Below, piece after piece: positions 36,110 to 49,500 of a stretch of DNA of 64,000 bases. The DNA comes from Taeniopygia guttata (taxonomy: Eukaryota; Chordata; Aves; Passeriformes; Estrildidae), in the NCBI RefSeq assembly GCF_048771995.1, contig NC_133059.1:2841001-2905000 (forward strand). Reading direction: 5' to 3'. Each line of letters starts with the position of its first letter. Positions within the stretch are counted from its first letter, which is position 1. Made by a program: the position numbers and the translations under genes. The notes beneath the pieces are model-generated. The model searched no databases, was not told the origin of the DNA, and saw only the letters and a program-made list of their open reading frames with translations.

Positions 36110-36257
36110 CCCAAAACCCCCCAAATTTACCCCAAAAATCCTCTCCAAAATCCTCTCCAAAATCCTCTCCAAAATCCCCCAAATCTTCCCCAAAACGGGG
36201 GCCCCTCCCCCCCCCATCAGTGTTATCGTGGTGTGTAAAAAATGTGAATTTATGACC

Positions 36258-36263
36258 ATTAAA
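36258..36263 (+). terminator. AP2S1 polyadenylation signal
   Basis: ATTAAA about 150 bases after the stop, in AATTTATGACCATTAAAGTG, followed by GT/A-rich sequence. The first plausible hexamer downstream of the stop. Confidence 0.7.
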
Positions 36264-36289
36264 GTGACCAAAAAGTGACCAAAAATGGG

Positions 36290-36960
36290 GTTAAATGAGT
36301 GAAAAATGGGCAAAAATGGGATCAAAGGGGTAAAACATGAGCAGAAATGGGGTAAAGTGGAATAAAAATGAGCAAAAATGGGTAAAAAATGAGCAAAAAT
36401 GGGATCAAAGGGGTAAAACATGAGCAGAAATGGGGTAAAGTGAAATAAAAATGAGCAAAAATGGGGTAAAAAATGAGCAAAAATGGGATCAAAGGGGTAA
36501 AACATGAGCAGAAATGGGGTAAAGTGAAATAAAAATGAGCAAAAATGGGGTAAAATTCATTAAAAATGGGATAATGTGAATAAAAAATGAGCAAAAATGG
36601 GATGAAGTGACTGAAAAATGAGCAAAAATGGGGTTAAAGGGATAAAAAATGAGCAAAAATGGGTTAAAGTGAAATAAAAATGGCCCAAAATGGGATTCAA
36701 TGGGTAAAAATGAGCAAAAATGGGGTAAAGTGAGTGAAAAACGAACAAAAACGGGACAAAGTGAGCGAAAAATGACCAAAAATGGGTTAAAATTGATTTA
36801 AAATGGAATAAAGCGAATTACAAACAGCAGAAATGGGGTAAAGTGACTGAAAAATTACCAAAATGGGGCAAAGTGGGTTCAAAATGATGAAAAATGGGAT
36901 AAAAATGATGAAAAATGGGAAAAGTTAATTAAAAAATGACCAGAAATGAATTTAAATGGA
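36290..36960. repeat. AAAAATGAGCAAAAATGGGG minisatellite
   Basis: About twenty units of around 31 bp (AAAAATGAGCAAAAATGGGG plus TAAAGTGAAAT) just past the AP2S1 polyadenylation signal. Purine-rich on the plus strand. Confidence 0.92.
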
Positions 36961-39900
36961 CCAAAAATGGGAATAAACCCTCAAAATCCTCCAAAAATTC
37001 CCCCACAATTCTTTCAAATTCCATTTATTGAAAACCCCAAAATCTACAGCGATTTTTTTATGGAAAACCCAGAAATTCCAGGATTTTTCTGGGAATTCCA
37101 TTATTTTCCTGGGAATTCTGAGTCTCGGGGGGATCTCCCAACATCCAAACCCCCAAAATTTGGGATAAACCCCCCAAAAATCACCAAAACTCCTTCAAAT
37201 TCCGTTTATCGACACCAATAAAAATAACGGATTTTTTGGGGGGGAAAACTTTGAAATTCCAGGATTTTTCCTGGGAATTCCGAGATTTTCTTGGGAATTC
37301 TGGGATTTTTTCCTGGGAATTCCAGGATTTTTCTCGGGAATTCTGAATCTCAGGAGATCCAAACTCCCCCTAAAATTCACCAAAACTCGTTCAAAATTCC
37401 ATTTAACAAAATCCCCAAAAACTGTGGGATTTTTATATAGAAAACGTAAAAATTCCGGGATTTTTCCCAGGAATTCCAGGATTTTTTCTAAGAATTCCAC
37501 GATTTTCCTGGGAATTCTGACTCTCGAGAGGATCTGCCCAACATCCAAACCCCCAAAATTTGGGATAAACCCCCCAAAAAACCGCCAAAACGCCTTCAAA
37601 ATTCCGTTTATTGAAACCCCCAAAATCCACAGTGATTTTTCCCACGGAAAGCGCAGAAATTCCAGGATTTTTCCCTGGGAATTCCAGGATTTTCCCTGGG
37701 AATTCCAGGATTTTCCTGGGAATTCTGAGTCTCAGGAGGATCTCCCAACATCCAAACCCCCCAAAAAAATCCCCAAAACTCCTTCAAAATTCCGTTTAAC
37801 GACACCAATAAAAATAACGGATATTTTGGGGGGAAAACTTTGAAATTCCAGGATTTTTTTTAGGAATTCCAAGATTTTCCTGGGAATTCCAAAATTTTCC
37901 TGGGAATTCCAGGATTTTCCTGGCAATTCTGACTCTCAGGGGGGATCTCCCAACATCCAAACCCCCAAAAAATTCACCAAAACTCCTTCAAAATTCCGTA
38001 TATTGAAAACTCAAAAAACCATGGGATTTTTATATAAAAAACCTAAAAATTCCAGGATTTTTCCCAATAATTCTGGAATTTTTTCTAGAAATTCCAAGAT
38101 TTTCCTGGCAATTCTGACACTCAGGAGGATCTCCCAACATCCAAACCCCCAAAAAAATCGCCAAAACTCCTTCAAAATTCCATTTATTGAAAACCCTAAA
38201 ATCCACAGGGATTTTTTTAATGGAAAACCCAGAAACTCTGGGATTTTTCCTGGGAATTTCCTGGGAATTCCAGGAATTTCCTGGCAATTCTGACTCTTGG
38301 GAGGATCTCCCAACATCCAAACCCCCCAAAAAAATCGCCAAAACTCCTTCAAATTCCGGTTATTGATACCACTAAAAATAACGTATATTTTGGAGAGAAA
38401 ACTTTGAAATTCCAGGATTTTTCTTGGGAATTCCAGGATTTTCTTGGTAACTCCCGAATTTTTTCTTAGGAATTCCAGGATTTTTCCTGGGAATTCTGAA
38501 TCTCGGGAGATCCAAACTCCCCCTAAAATTCACCAAAACTCCTTCAAAATTCCGTTTGATGAAACCCCCAAAAACCGTGGGATTCTTATATAGAAAACCT
38601 AAAAATCCCGGGATTTCTTGGGAATTCTGGAATTTTTCCTAGGAATTCCAGGATTTTCCCGGCAATTCTGACTCTCAGAGAGGATCTCCCAACATCCAAA
38701 CCCCCAAAATTCAGGATAAACCCCCAAAAAATTCGCCAAAACTCCTTCAAAATTCCGTTTACTGAACCCCCCGAACCCGCAGTGATTTTTCCCACGGAAA
38801 GCCCAGGAACTCCGGGATTTTTCCTGGGAATTTCCTGGGAATTCCAGGATTTTTTCTACGAATTCCAGGATTTTTCCTGGCAATTCTGAGTCTCAGGGGG
38901 ATCTCCCAACATCCAAACCCCCCAAAAAATCACCAAAACTCCTTCAAATTCCGGTTATTGAAACCAATAGAAATAACGTATATTTTGGAGAGAAAACTTT
39001 GAAATTCCAGGATTTTTTTTAGGAATTCCAAGATTTTCCTGGGAATTCCAGGATTTTTCCCGGGAATTCTGAATCTCGGGTGATCCAAACTCCCCCTAAA
39101 ACTCACCAAAACTCCTTCAAAATTTCGTTTAACGAAACCCCCAAAAACCGTGGGATTTTTATATAGAAAACCTAAAAATTCCGGGATTTTCCCTGGGAAT
39201 TCCAGGATTTTTCTGGTAATTCCAGGATTTTTTCTAGGAATTCCAAGACTTTCCTGGGAATTGTGACTCTCAGGGGGATCTCCCAACATCCAAACCCCCA
39301 AAATTTGGGATAAACCCCCCAAAAAAATCACCAAAACTCCTTCAAATTCCGTTTATTGAAAGCCCTAAACCCACAGTGATTTTTATATAGAAAACCTAAA
39401 AATTCCAGGATTTTTCCCAATAATTCCGGAATTTTTTCTGGGAATTCCAAGATTTTCCCGGGAATTCTGAGTCTAGGGAGGATCTCCCAACATCCAAACC
39501 CCCAAAATTCAGGATAAACCCCCAAAAAATTCACCAAAACTCCTTCAAATTCTGTTTATTGAAACCCCCGAACCCGCAGTGATTTTTCCCATGGAAAGCC
39601 GAGCAGCTCCGGGATTTTCCCTGGGAATTCCAAGAATTTTCCAGGAATTCCAAGATTTTCCTGGGAATTCTGACTCTCAGGGGGATCTCCCAACATCCAA
39701 ACTCCCCAAAAAATCACCAAAACTCCTTCAAAATTCCGTTTAATGAAACCCCCAAAAACCGTAGGATTTTTATATAGAAAACCTAAAAATTCCAGGATTT
39801 TTCCCAATAATTCCGGGATTTTTTCTGGTAATTCCAGGATTTTTTCCAGGAATTCCAGGATTTTCCTGGGAATTCTGACTCTCAGGAGGATCTCCCAACA

Positions 39901-42900
39901 TCCAAACCCCCGAAAAAAATCGCCAAAACTCCTTCAAATTCTGATTATTGTTACCACTAAAAATAATGGATTTTTTGGGGACAACTTTAAAATTCCAGGA
40001 TTTTTCCTGGGAATTCCGGGATTTTCTTGGGAATTCCAGGATTTTCCTGGCAACTCTTGACTCTCAGGAGGATCTCCCAACATCCAAACCCCCCAAAAAT
40101 TCACCAAAACTCCTTCAAAATTCCGTTTATTGAAACCCCCGAACCCGCAGTGATTTTTCCCACGGAAAGCGCAGAAACTCCGGGATTTTTCCTGGGAATT
40201 CCCTGGGAATTCCAGGATTTTCCTGGCAATTCTGACTCTCAGGAGGATCTCCCAACATCCAAACCCCCCCAAAAAATTCACCAAAACTCCTTCAAAATTC
40301 CATTTATTGAAACCCCCGAACCCGCAGTGATTTTTCCCACGGAAAGCCCAGAAACTCCGGGATTTTTCCCAGGAATTCTGGGATTGTTTCTGCTAATTCC
40401 GGAATTTTTTCTAGTAATTCCAGCATATTTTCCAGGAATTCTGAATCTCGGGAGCTCCAAACTCCCCCTAAAACTCACCAAAACTCCTTCAAAATTCCGT
40501 TTATTGAAAACCCTAAAACCCACCGGGATTTTTATATAGAAAACCTAAAAATTCCGGGATTTTTCCCAATAATTCCGGAATTTTTTCTGGGAATTCCAGG
40601 AATTTCCTTGCAATTCTGACTCTCAGGGGGATCTCCCAACATGCAAACTCCCCCTAAAATTCACCAAAACTCCTTCAAAATTCCGTTTATTGAAAATCCT
40701 AAACCCACAGTGATTTTTTTAATGGAAAGCCCAGAAATTCCGGGATTTTCCCTGGGAATTCCAAGAATTTTCCAGGAATTCCAGGATTTTCCTGGCAATT
40801 CTGAGACTCAGGGGGATCTCCCAACATCAAAACTCCCCCAAAAAATTCACCAAAACTCCTTCAAAATTCTGGTTATTGAAACTAATAAAAATAACAGATA
40901 TTTTGGGGAGGAAACTTTAAAATTCCAGGATTTTTTTTAGGAATTCCAGGATTTTCTTGGGAATTCTGGGATTCCAGGATTTTTCCCGGGAATTCTGAAT
41001 CTCGGGAGATCCAAACTCCCCCTAAAATTCACCAAAACTCCTTCAAAATTCCGTTTAACAAAACCCCCAAAAACCGTAGGATTCTTATATAGAAAACCTA
41101 AAAATTCCAGGATTTTTCCCAGGAATTCCAGGATTGTTTCTGGTAATTCCGGAATTTTTCCTGGGAATTCTGACTCTCTGGGGGAATCTCCCAACATCCA
41201 AACCCCCAAAATTCTGTTTATTGAAAGCCCTAAAATCCACAGGGATTTTTTTTATGGAAAACCAAGAAATTCCAGGATCTTTCCTGGGAATTTCCTGGGA
41301 ATTCCAGGATTTTTTCTAGGAATTCGAAGATTTTCTGGGAATTCTGAGTCTCGGGATGATCTCCCAACATCCAAACCCCCAAAATTTGGGATAAACCCCC
41401 AAAAAATTCACCAAAACTCCTTCAAAACTCCGTTTACTGAACCCCCCGAACCCGCAGTGATTTTCCCATGGAAAGCGCAGAAACTCCGGGATTTTCCCCG
41501 GGAATTCCAGGATTTTCTTGGGAATTCCGGGATTCTTTTCTAGGAATTCCAGGATTTTCCTGGGAATTCTGAGTCCGGGGAGGATCTCCCAACATCCAAA
41601 CCCCCAAAATTCAGGATAAACCCCCAAAAATTCACCAAAACTCCTTCCAATTCTGTTTATTGACACCACTAAAAATAACAGATTTTTTGGGGGGAAAACT
41701 TTGAAATTTCAGGATTTTTTCCTGGGAATTCTGGGATTTTCTTGGGAATTCCGGAATTTTTTCTAGGAATTGCAGGATTTTTCCCAGGAATTCTGAATCT
41801 TGGGAGCTCCAAACTCCCCCTAAAATTCACCAAAACTCCTTCAAAATTCCGTTTAACGAAACCCCCAAAACCGTGGGATTTTTATATAGAAAACCTAAAA
41901 ATTCCAGGATTTTTCCCAATAATTCCGGAATTTTTTCTAGAAATTCCAAGATTTTCCTGGGAATTCTGGCTCTCAGGGGGATCTCCCAACATCCAAACTC
42001 CCCCGAAAATTCACCAAAACTCCTTCAAATTCTGGTTATCGACACCAATAAAAATAATGGATATTTTGGGGGGGAAAACATTAAAATTCCAGGATTTTTT
42101 CCTGGGAATTCCAGGATTTTCCTGGGAATTCTGAGTCTCGGGAGATCCAAACTCCCCTAAAACCCACAGGGATTTTTTTAATGCAAAACCCTGAAACTCC
42201 GGGATTTTCCTGGGAATTCTGGGATTTTCTTGGAAATTCTGGGATTTTTTCTGGGAATTCCAGGATTTTCCTGGGAATTCTGATTCTCGGGAGGATCTCC
42301 CAACATCCAAACCCCCAAAATTTGGGATAAACCCCCCCAAAAAATCGCCAAAACTCCTTCAAATTCTGTTTATCGACACCACTAAAAATAACAGATTTTT
42401 TTGGGGGGAAAACTTTGAAATTCCAGGATTTTTTCCTGGGAATTCCAGGATTTTCCCTGGGAATTCCGGGATTTTCCTGGGAATTCTGGGATTTTCCCTG
42501 GGAATTCTGACTCTTGGGAGATCCAAACTCCCAAAAAAATTCACCAAAACTCCTTCAAAATTCCGTTTATTGAAAACCCTAAAACCCACAGTGATTTTTA
42601 TATAGAAAACCTAAAAATTCCGGGATTTTTCCCAGGAATTCCGGGATTGTTTCTCGTAATTCCGGAATTTTTTCTAGCAATTCCAGGATTTTCCTGGGAA
42701 TTCTGACTCTCAGGAGGATCTCCCAACATCCAAACCCCCCAAAAAATCGTCAAAACTCCTTCAAATTCCGGTTATTGACACCAATAGAAATAATGTATAT
42801 TTTGGAGGGAAAACTTTGAAATTCCAGGATTTTTTTTTTGGGAATTCCAAGATTTTCCTGGGAATTCCGGGATTTTCTTGGGAATTCTGGAATTCCAGGA

Positions 42901-43400
42901 TTTTTCCCGGGAATTCTGAATCTCAGGAGATCCAAACTCCCCATAAAACTCACCAAAACTCCTTCAAAATTCCGTTTATTGAAAACCCCAAAAACTGTGG
43001 GATTTTTATATAGAAAACGTAAAAATTCCGGGATTTTTCCCAATAATTCCGGAATTTTTTCTAGGAATTCCAAGATTTTCCTGGCAATTCTGAGTCTCAG
43101 GAGGATCTCCCAACATCGAAACCCCCCCAAAAAAATCACCAAAACTCCTTCAAATTCCGGTTATTGAAACCAATAGAAATAACGTATATTTTGGAGAGAA
43201 AACTTTGAAATTCCAGGATTTTTCCTGGGAATTCCAGGATTTTCCTGGGAATTCTGAGTCTTGGGAGGATCTCCCAACATCCAAACCCCCAAAATTCGGG
43301 ATAAACCCCCAAAAAAATCGCCAAAACTCCTTCAAAATTCCGTTTACTGAACCCCCCGAACCCGCAGTGACTTTTCCCACGGAAAGCGCAGAAATTCCGG
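36961..43400 (-). repeat. YIF1B 3' region array carrying repeated AATAAA
   Basis: About 33 units averaging 198 bp fill the 6.4 kb downstream of the YIF1B stop. Shared plus-strand blocks are GGAGGATCTCCCAACATCCA, CACCAAAACTCCTTCAAAAT, TCCGTTTATTGAAACCC and CCCACGGAAAGCCCAGAAAC, and the unit next to the stop (43330-43400) has the same blocks, so the array grew from the YIF1B 3' UTR. On the minus strand the TTTATTG block is CAATAAA. Thirteen units keep AATAAA (for example 42975-42980, 41650, 40685, 40498, 40302, 40120); others have AGTAAA, AATAAC or GATAAA. Confidence 0.92.
42975..42980 (-). terminator. First canonical AATAAA downstream of YIF1B
   Basis: The nearest minus-strand AATAAA after the YIF1B stop, about 460 bases downstream, within the second complete array unit. 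A weaker AGTAAA lies nearer, at about 43350. Which one is used cannot be told from sequence. Confidence 0.45.
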
Positions 43401-43439
43401 GATTTTTTCCCGGGAATTCCGTGTTTTCCCGGGATTGGC

Positions 43440-43595
43440 TCAGCGGAGCAGGTGGAAGGTGAGCCAGTACATGAGGAGCGGCTGCGCGGCGCCGATGGCC
43501 GTGGTCAGGTACAGCCGCAGCTGGTTCCGGGCGCCGCGCACCGGGACCCCCTCGGCCGCCGCCTCCGACAGCAGCTTCAGCCTCAGCGTGCGGAT
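43440..43595 (-). CDS. YIF1B: YIF1B exon 8 and stop
   Basis: 156 bp, residues 251-301, TGA at 43442-43440. [38 protein letters not shown] and a last membrane segment [12 protein letters not shown], matching the human HLVR end. Acceptor TTCTGCAG|ATC at 43596-43597. Confidence 0.97.
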   Translation of the reverse strand: MRTLRLKLLSEAAAEGVPVRGARNQLRLYLTTAIGAAQPLLMYWLTFHLLR

Positions 43596-46500
43596 CTGCA
43601 GAATTCCAGGGAAATTCGGGATCAGGAATACTGGGATCGACCCCTCAGGTACTAAAATCCCAAAAAAATCCCAAAATTCCTACGAAAATCTCATTAAAAA
43701 GAGCCAAAATCTGCCCCAAAACGCCCTCGGCCGCCGCCTCCGACAGCAGCTTCAGCCTCAGCGTGCGGATCTGCGGGAATTCCAGGGAAATTTGGGATTT
43801 GGAACTTTGGGATGAGACTTTTCCATGAGTAAGATCCTGAAAATCCCAAAATTCCTACGAAAATCCCAAAATTCCTACAAAAATCCCATAAAATTCCCAC
43901 TAAAAAACTCCGAAATCGGCACCAGAACGCCCTCGGCCGCCGCCTCCGACAGCAGCTTCAGCCTCAGCGTGCGGATCTGCGGGAATTCCAGAGAAATTCG
44001 GGATCAGGAACATCGGGATCGACCCCTCAGGTACCAAAATCCCAAAAAAATCCCAAAATTCCTACAAAAATCCCACTAAAAAGAGCCAAAATCGGCCCCA
44101 AAACGCCCTCGGCCGCCACCTCCGACAGCAGCTTCAGCCTCAGCGTGCGGATCTGCGGGAATTCCACGGAAATTCGGGATCAGGAACATCGGGATCGACC
44201 CCTCAGGTACCAAAACCACCCAAAATCCCACAAAAATCGCATTTGAAACGCTCAAAATCGGCCCCAAAACGCCCTCGGCCGCCGCCTCCGACAGCAGCTT
44301 CAGCCTCAGCGTCCGGATCTGCGGAATTCCAGGGAAATTCGGGATCGGGAACATCGGGATCAATGTTTTCCACCTCCTCAGGTACTCAAATCCCCAAAAA
44401 ATCCCATAAAAATCGCATTAAAGACACCCAAAATCGGCCCCAAAACGCCCTCGGCCGCCGCCTCCGACAGCAGCTTCAGCCTCAGTGTCCAGATCTGGGA
44501 AAATTCCCGGAAAATTTGGGATTTGGAATTTTGGGATCAGCCTTTTCCGGCTCTTTAGATCCTAAAATCCCAAAATTCCCACAAAATTCCCCAAAAATTC
44601 TCACTAAAAAACCCCAAAATCGGCCCCAAAACGCCCTCGGTTGAGGCATCCCAGAGCAGCTTCAGCCTCAGCGTGCGGATCTGGGAAATTCCCAGAAAAT
44701 TTGGGAGTTGGAATTTTGGGATCAGCCTTTTCCGGCTCTTCAGGTCCTTAAATCCAAAAAAATCCCAAAATTCCCACAAAAATCCCACTAAAAACCCCCA
44801 AAATCGGCCCCAAAACCCCCTCGGCTGAGGCATCCCAGAGCAGCTTCAGCCTCAGCGTGCGGATCTGGGGAATTCCAGGGAAATTCCGGATTTGGAATTT
44901 TAGGATCAGCCTTTTCCGGCTCTTCGGGTCCTTAAAACCCAAAAAAATTCCTAAATCCAAATAAAATTCCCTAAAAGCCCCCCAAAAATTCCCAAATCTG
45001 GAGAACCAACCCCAAACCCTCCCTGAGCATCACAAGGACATTTTGGTGAATTCCTGAAAATTCTGATCAAATTCCTGTGAATTTTACCCATCCCAAAGCC
45101 CCAAAAATTCCCCCAAAATCCCCCAAAATTCCCAAAAATTTCCAAAAATACCCAAAAATGCCCAAAAAACTTCCAAAAAATCCCCAAAATTCGGAGAACC
45201 AACCCCAAACCCTCCCTGAGCATCTCAAGGAAATTTTGGTGAATTCCTGTGAATTTTACCTGTCCCAAATCCCCAAAAAACCCCAAAATTCCCAAAAATG
45301 CCCAAAAAAGTTCCAAAAAGATCCCCAAAATTTGTAGAACCAACCCCAAACCCTCCCTGAGCATCGTTAAAGGAGCTCAAGGAAACTTTGCTGAATTCCT
45401 GAAAATTCTGATCAAATTCCTGTGAATTTTACCCGTCCCAAACCCCCAAAAATCCCCCAAAATCCCGAAAAAAATGAAAAATGCCAAAAAAACTTCCAAA
45501 AAAATCCCCAAAATTCAGAGAACCAACCCCAAACCCTCCCTGAGCATCGCAAGGAAATTTTGGTGTATTCCTGAAAATTCTGATGAAATTCCTGCGAATT
45601 TTACCCATCCCAAAGCCCCAAAAATCCCCAAAAATTCCCAAAAATCCCCAAAAATCCCCAAAAATGCCCCAAAATGCCCCAAAAAATTAAAAATAAATTT
45701 GTAGAACCAACCCCAAATCCTCCCTGAGCATCACAAGGAAATTTTGGTGAATTCCTGGGAATTTTGCCAGTCCCAAATCCCAAAAAACACCCAAAATTCC
45801 CAAAAAAACACAAATAAATCCCAAAAATCCCCCAAAATGCCCAAAAAAGTCCCCAAAATTCGGAGAACCAACCCCAAACCCTCCCTGAGCATCACAAGCA
45901 AATTTTGGTGAATTCCTGAAAATTCTGATCAAATTCCTGCGAATTTTACCAGTCCGAAAGCCCCAAAAATCCCTAAAATTCCAAAAAAATTCCAAAAAAT
46001 CCCCAAAAATCCCCAAAAATGCCCAAAAAACTTCAAAAAAAATCCCCGAAATTTGTAGAACCATCCCCAAACCCTCCCTGAGCATCACAAGGAAATTTTG
46101 GTGAATTCCTGAAAATTCTGATCAAATTCCTGCGAATTTTACCTGTCCCAAAGCCCCAAAAATGCCCCAAAAATCCCAAAAATTCCCAAAAATTCCCCGA
46201 AATTCCCCGAAACGCCCCAAACTCACGGTGAAGATGAAGCTGCTGAGGCAGCACCAGCTCAGGGCCGCGTAGTAGCCGGCCCGGCCCAGGAGGAGCCCGG
46301 CCAGCAGCCCCACGATCATCCTGGGAACCCCAAAAATGCACATTTCACCCCAAAATCACGGGGTTCCGGTCCAGTGTTCTGGGGTTTTACCCGAAATTCT
46401 GGGGTTTCACCCCAAAATTGTGGCATTTCACCCCAAAAATCTCAGATTTTACCCCAAAATACTGACATTTTACCCCAAAATACTGACATTTTACCCCAAA

Positions 46501-49500
46501 ATTGTGGGATTTTACCTCAAAAATGTGACATTTCACCCCAAAACCGCCCCAAAATTGTGGGATTTCATCCAAATTCTGGGATTTCACCCCAAATTCTGGG
46601 ATTTCACCCCAAATTCTGGGGTTTTATCCAAATTCTGGGATTTTACCCCAAAATTGTGGCATTTCACCCCGAAAATCTCAGGTTTTACCCCAAAATTCTG
46701 AAATTTTACCCCAAATCCCGGGGTTCCAGCCCCCAAAAATCTCAGGTTTTACCTCAAAATACTGAAATTCTACCCCAAAACTCTGGGGTTTCACCCCAAA
46801 ACCACCCCAAAATTGTGGGATTTCAACCACAAAATTATGGGATTTTATCCAAATTCTGGGATTTTACCCCAAAATTCCGGGATTTTGCCCCAAAATTCTG
46901 GGATTTTGCCCCAAAATTGTGGCGTTTCACCCCAAAATCCCGGGGATTTGTGTTGATTTTGGGGCAATTTGTGGCCATTTCAGGGTTTTTCTGGGTTTCA
47001 TTGGGATTTTTGAGTAAAACCACCAAATTTGGTGCATTTTGGGCATTTTGTTGATTTTTTTGAATTTTGCTGCCTTGGGAATTGACTTTTTGAAGGGACT
47101 CTGGCCATTTTTGCTGCGATTTTGGGTGAATTCGCGGCCGTTTCGGGGCATTCCGAGTGGGATTTTTTCGGGGCTGTCGGGGAGGGATTTTTGGGGTGAA
47201 AAAGGCAGATTTTGGCACTGACCCCACGTATTTGTAGCCGGCAAAGGCCAGGAGGTCGATGGGGGTGAGGTCGGTGCTGATTTTGGGTGAATTCGTGGCC
47301 ATTTTGGGGCAATTTGTGGCGATTTTGGGGCAATTTGTGGCCAATTTGGGGCATTTCAAGGGGATCTTTTTAACTTTCTGGGCAAAAACACCAAATTTGG
47401 GGCATTTTGAGGCATTTTGGGCATTTTGTTGATTTTTTTTAAATTTTGCTGCCTTGGGAAGGGACTTTTTGAAGGTAATCAGGACATTTCAAACAGGATT
47501 TTGGGTGAATTTGTGGCGATTTTGGGGCAATTTGTGGCCATTTCAGGGCTTTTCTTGGCTTTCATTGGGATTTTTGGGTAAAACCTCCAAATTTGATGAA
47601 TTTTCTTCATTTTTTGAATTTTGCTGGCTTGGGAAGGGACTTTGTGGAGGGAATCAGGACGTTTCAAGCAGGATTTTGAGGGAATTTGTGGCGATTTTGG
47701 GGCAATTTGTGGCCATTTCAGAACTTTTCTGGGTTTCATTGGGATTTTTGGGTAAAACCACCAAATTTGGTGCATTTTGAGGCATTTTGTTGATTTTTTT
47801 GAATTTTGCTGCCTTGGAAATTGACTTTTTGAAGGGACTCTGGACGTTTTTGCAGCAATTTTGGGTGAATTCGTGGCGATTTTGGGTGAATTTGTGGCCG
47901 TTTCGGGGCATTCCGAGTGGGATTTTTTCGGGGCCGGCAGGGAGGGATTTTTGGGGTGAAAAAGGCGGATTTTGGCACTGACCCCACGTATTTGTAGCCG
48001 GCGAAGGCCAGGAGGTCGATGGGGGTGAGGTCAGTGCTGATTTTGGGGGAATTTGTGGCGATTTTGGGTGAATTTGTGGCCATTTCGGGGCAATTTGTGG
48101 CCATTTCAGGGCTTTTCTGGGGTTTCATTGGGATTTTTGGGTAAAACCACCAAATTTGAGGAATTTTCTTGATTTTTTTGAATTTTGTGGCTTGGGAAGT
48201 GACTTTTTGGAGGGAATCAGGACTTTTTAAGCAGGATTTTGAGGGAATTCGTGGCGATTTTGGGTGAATTTGTGGCCGTTTCGGGGCATTCCGAGTGGGA
48301 TTTTTTCGGGGCGGGCGGGGAGGGATTTTTGGGGTGAAAAAGGCGGATTTTGGGTACTAACCCCACGTATTTGTAGCCGGCGAAGGCCAGGAGGTCGATG
48401 GGGGTGAGGTCAGTGGGGATTTTGGGTGAATTTGTGGCGATTTTGAGGGAATTTGTGGCCGTTTTGGGTGAATTTGTGGCGATTTCGGGGCAATTTGTGT
48501 CCATTTTGGGGCTTTTCTTGGCTTTCATTGGGATTTTTGGGTAAAACCACCAAATTTGAGGAATTTTCTTGATTTTTTTGAATTTTGTGGCTTGGGAAGG
48601 GACTTTTTGGAGGGAATCCGGACGTTTCAAGCAGGATTTTGGGGGAATTTGTGGCGATTTTGGGGCAATTTGTGGCCATTTCAGGGCTTTTCTGGGCTTT
48701 CATTGGGATTTTTGGGTAAAACCACCAAATTTGACGAATTTTCTTGATTTTTTGAATTTTGCTACCTTGGGAAGGGACTTCTTGAAGGGAATCTGGACAT
48801 TTTTGTGGCGATTTTGGGTGAATTTGTGTCGATTTTGGGTGAATTCGTGGCGGTTTCGGGGCATTCCGAGTGGGATTTTTTCGGGGCGGGCGGGGAGGTA
48901 TTTTTGGGGTGAAAAACGGGTATTTTGGCACTGACCCCACGTATTTGTAGCCGGCGAAGGCCAGGAGGTCGATGGGGGGTGAGGTCGGTGCTGATTTTGG
49001 GGGAATTTGTGGCCGTTTTGGGGCAATTTATGGTGATTTTGGGTAAATTTGTGGCCAGTTTGGGACATTTCAAGGGGATTTCTTTTACTTTTTGGGCAAA
49101 AACACCAAATTTGGTGCATTTTGGGGGTTTTGTTGATTTTTTCGGATTTTGCTGGCTTGGGAAGGGACTTTTTGGATGGAATCAGGATGTTTCAAGCAGG
49201 ATTTTGAGAGAATTTGTGGCGATTTTGGGACAATTTGTGGCCATTTCAGAACTTTTCTGGGCTTTCATTGGGATTTTTGGGTAAAAACACCAAATCTGGG
49301 GCATTTTGAGGCATTTTGGGCATTTTGTTGATTTTTTTGGATTTTGCTGCCTTGTGAAGGGACTTCTTGAAGGGAATCCGGACGTTTTTGCTGTGATTTT
49401 GGGGCAATTTGTGTCGATTTTGGGGCAATTTGTGGCCATTTCAGGGCTTTTCTGGGCTTTCATTGGGATTTTTGGGTAAAACCACCAAATTTGGGGCATT

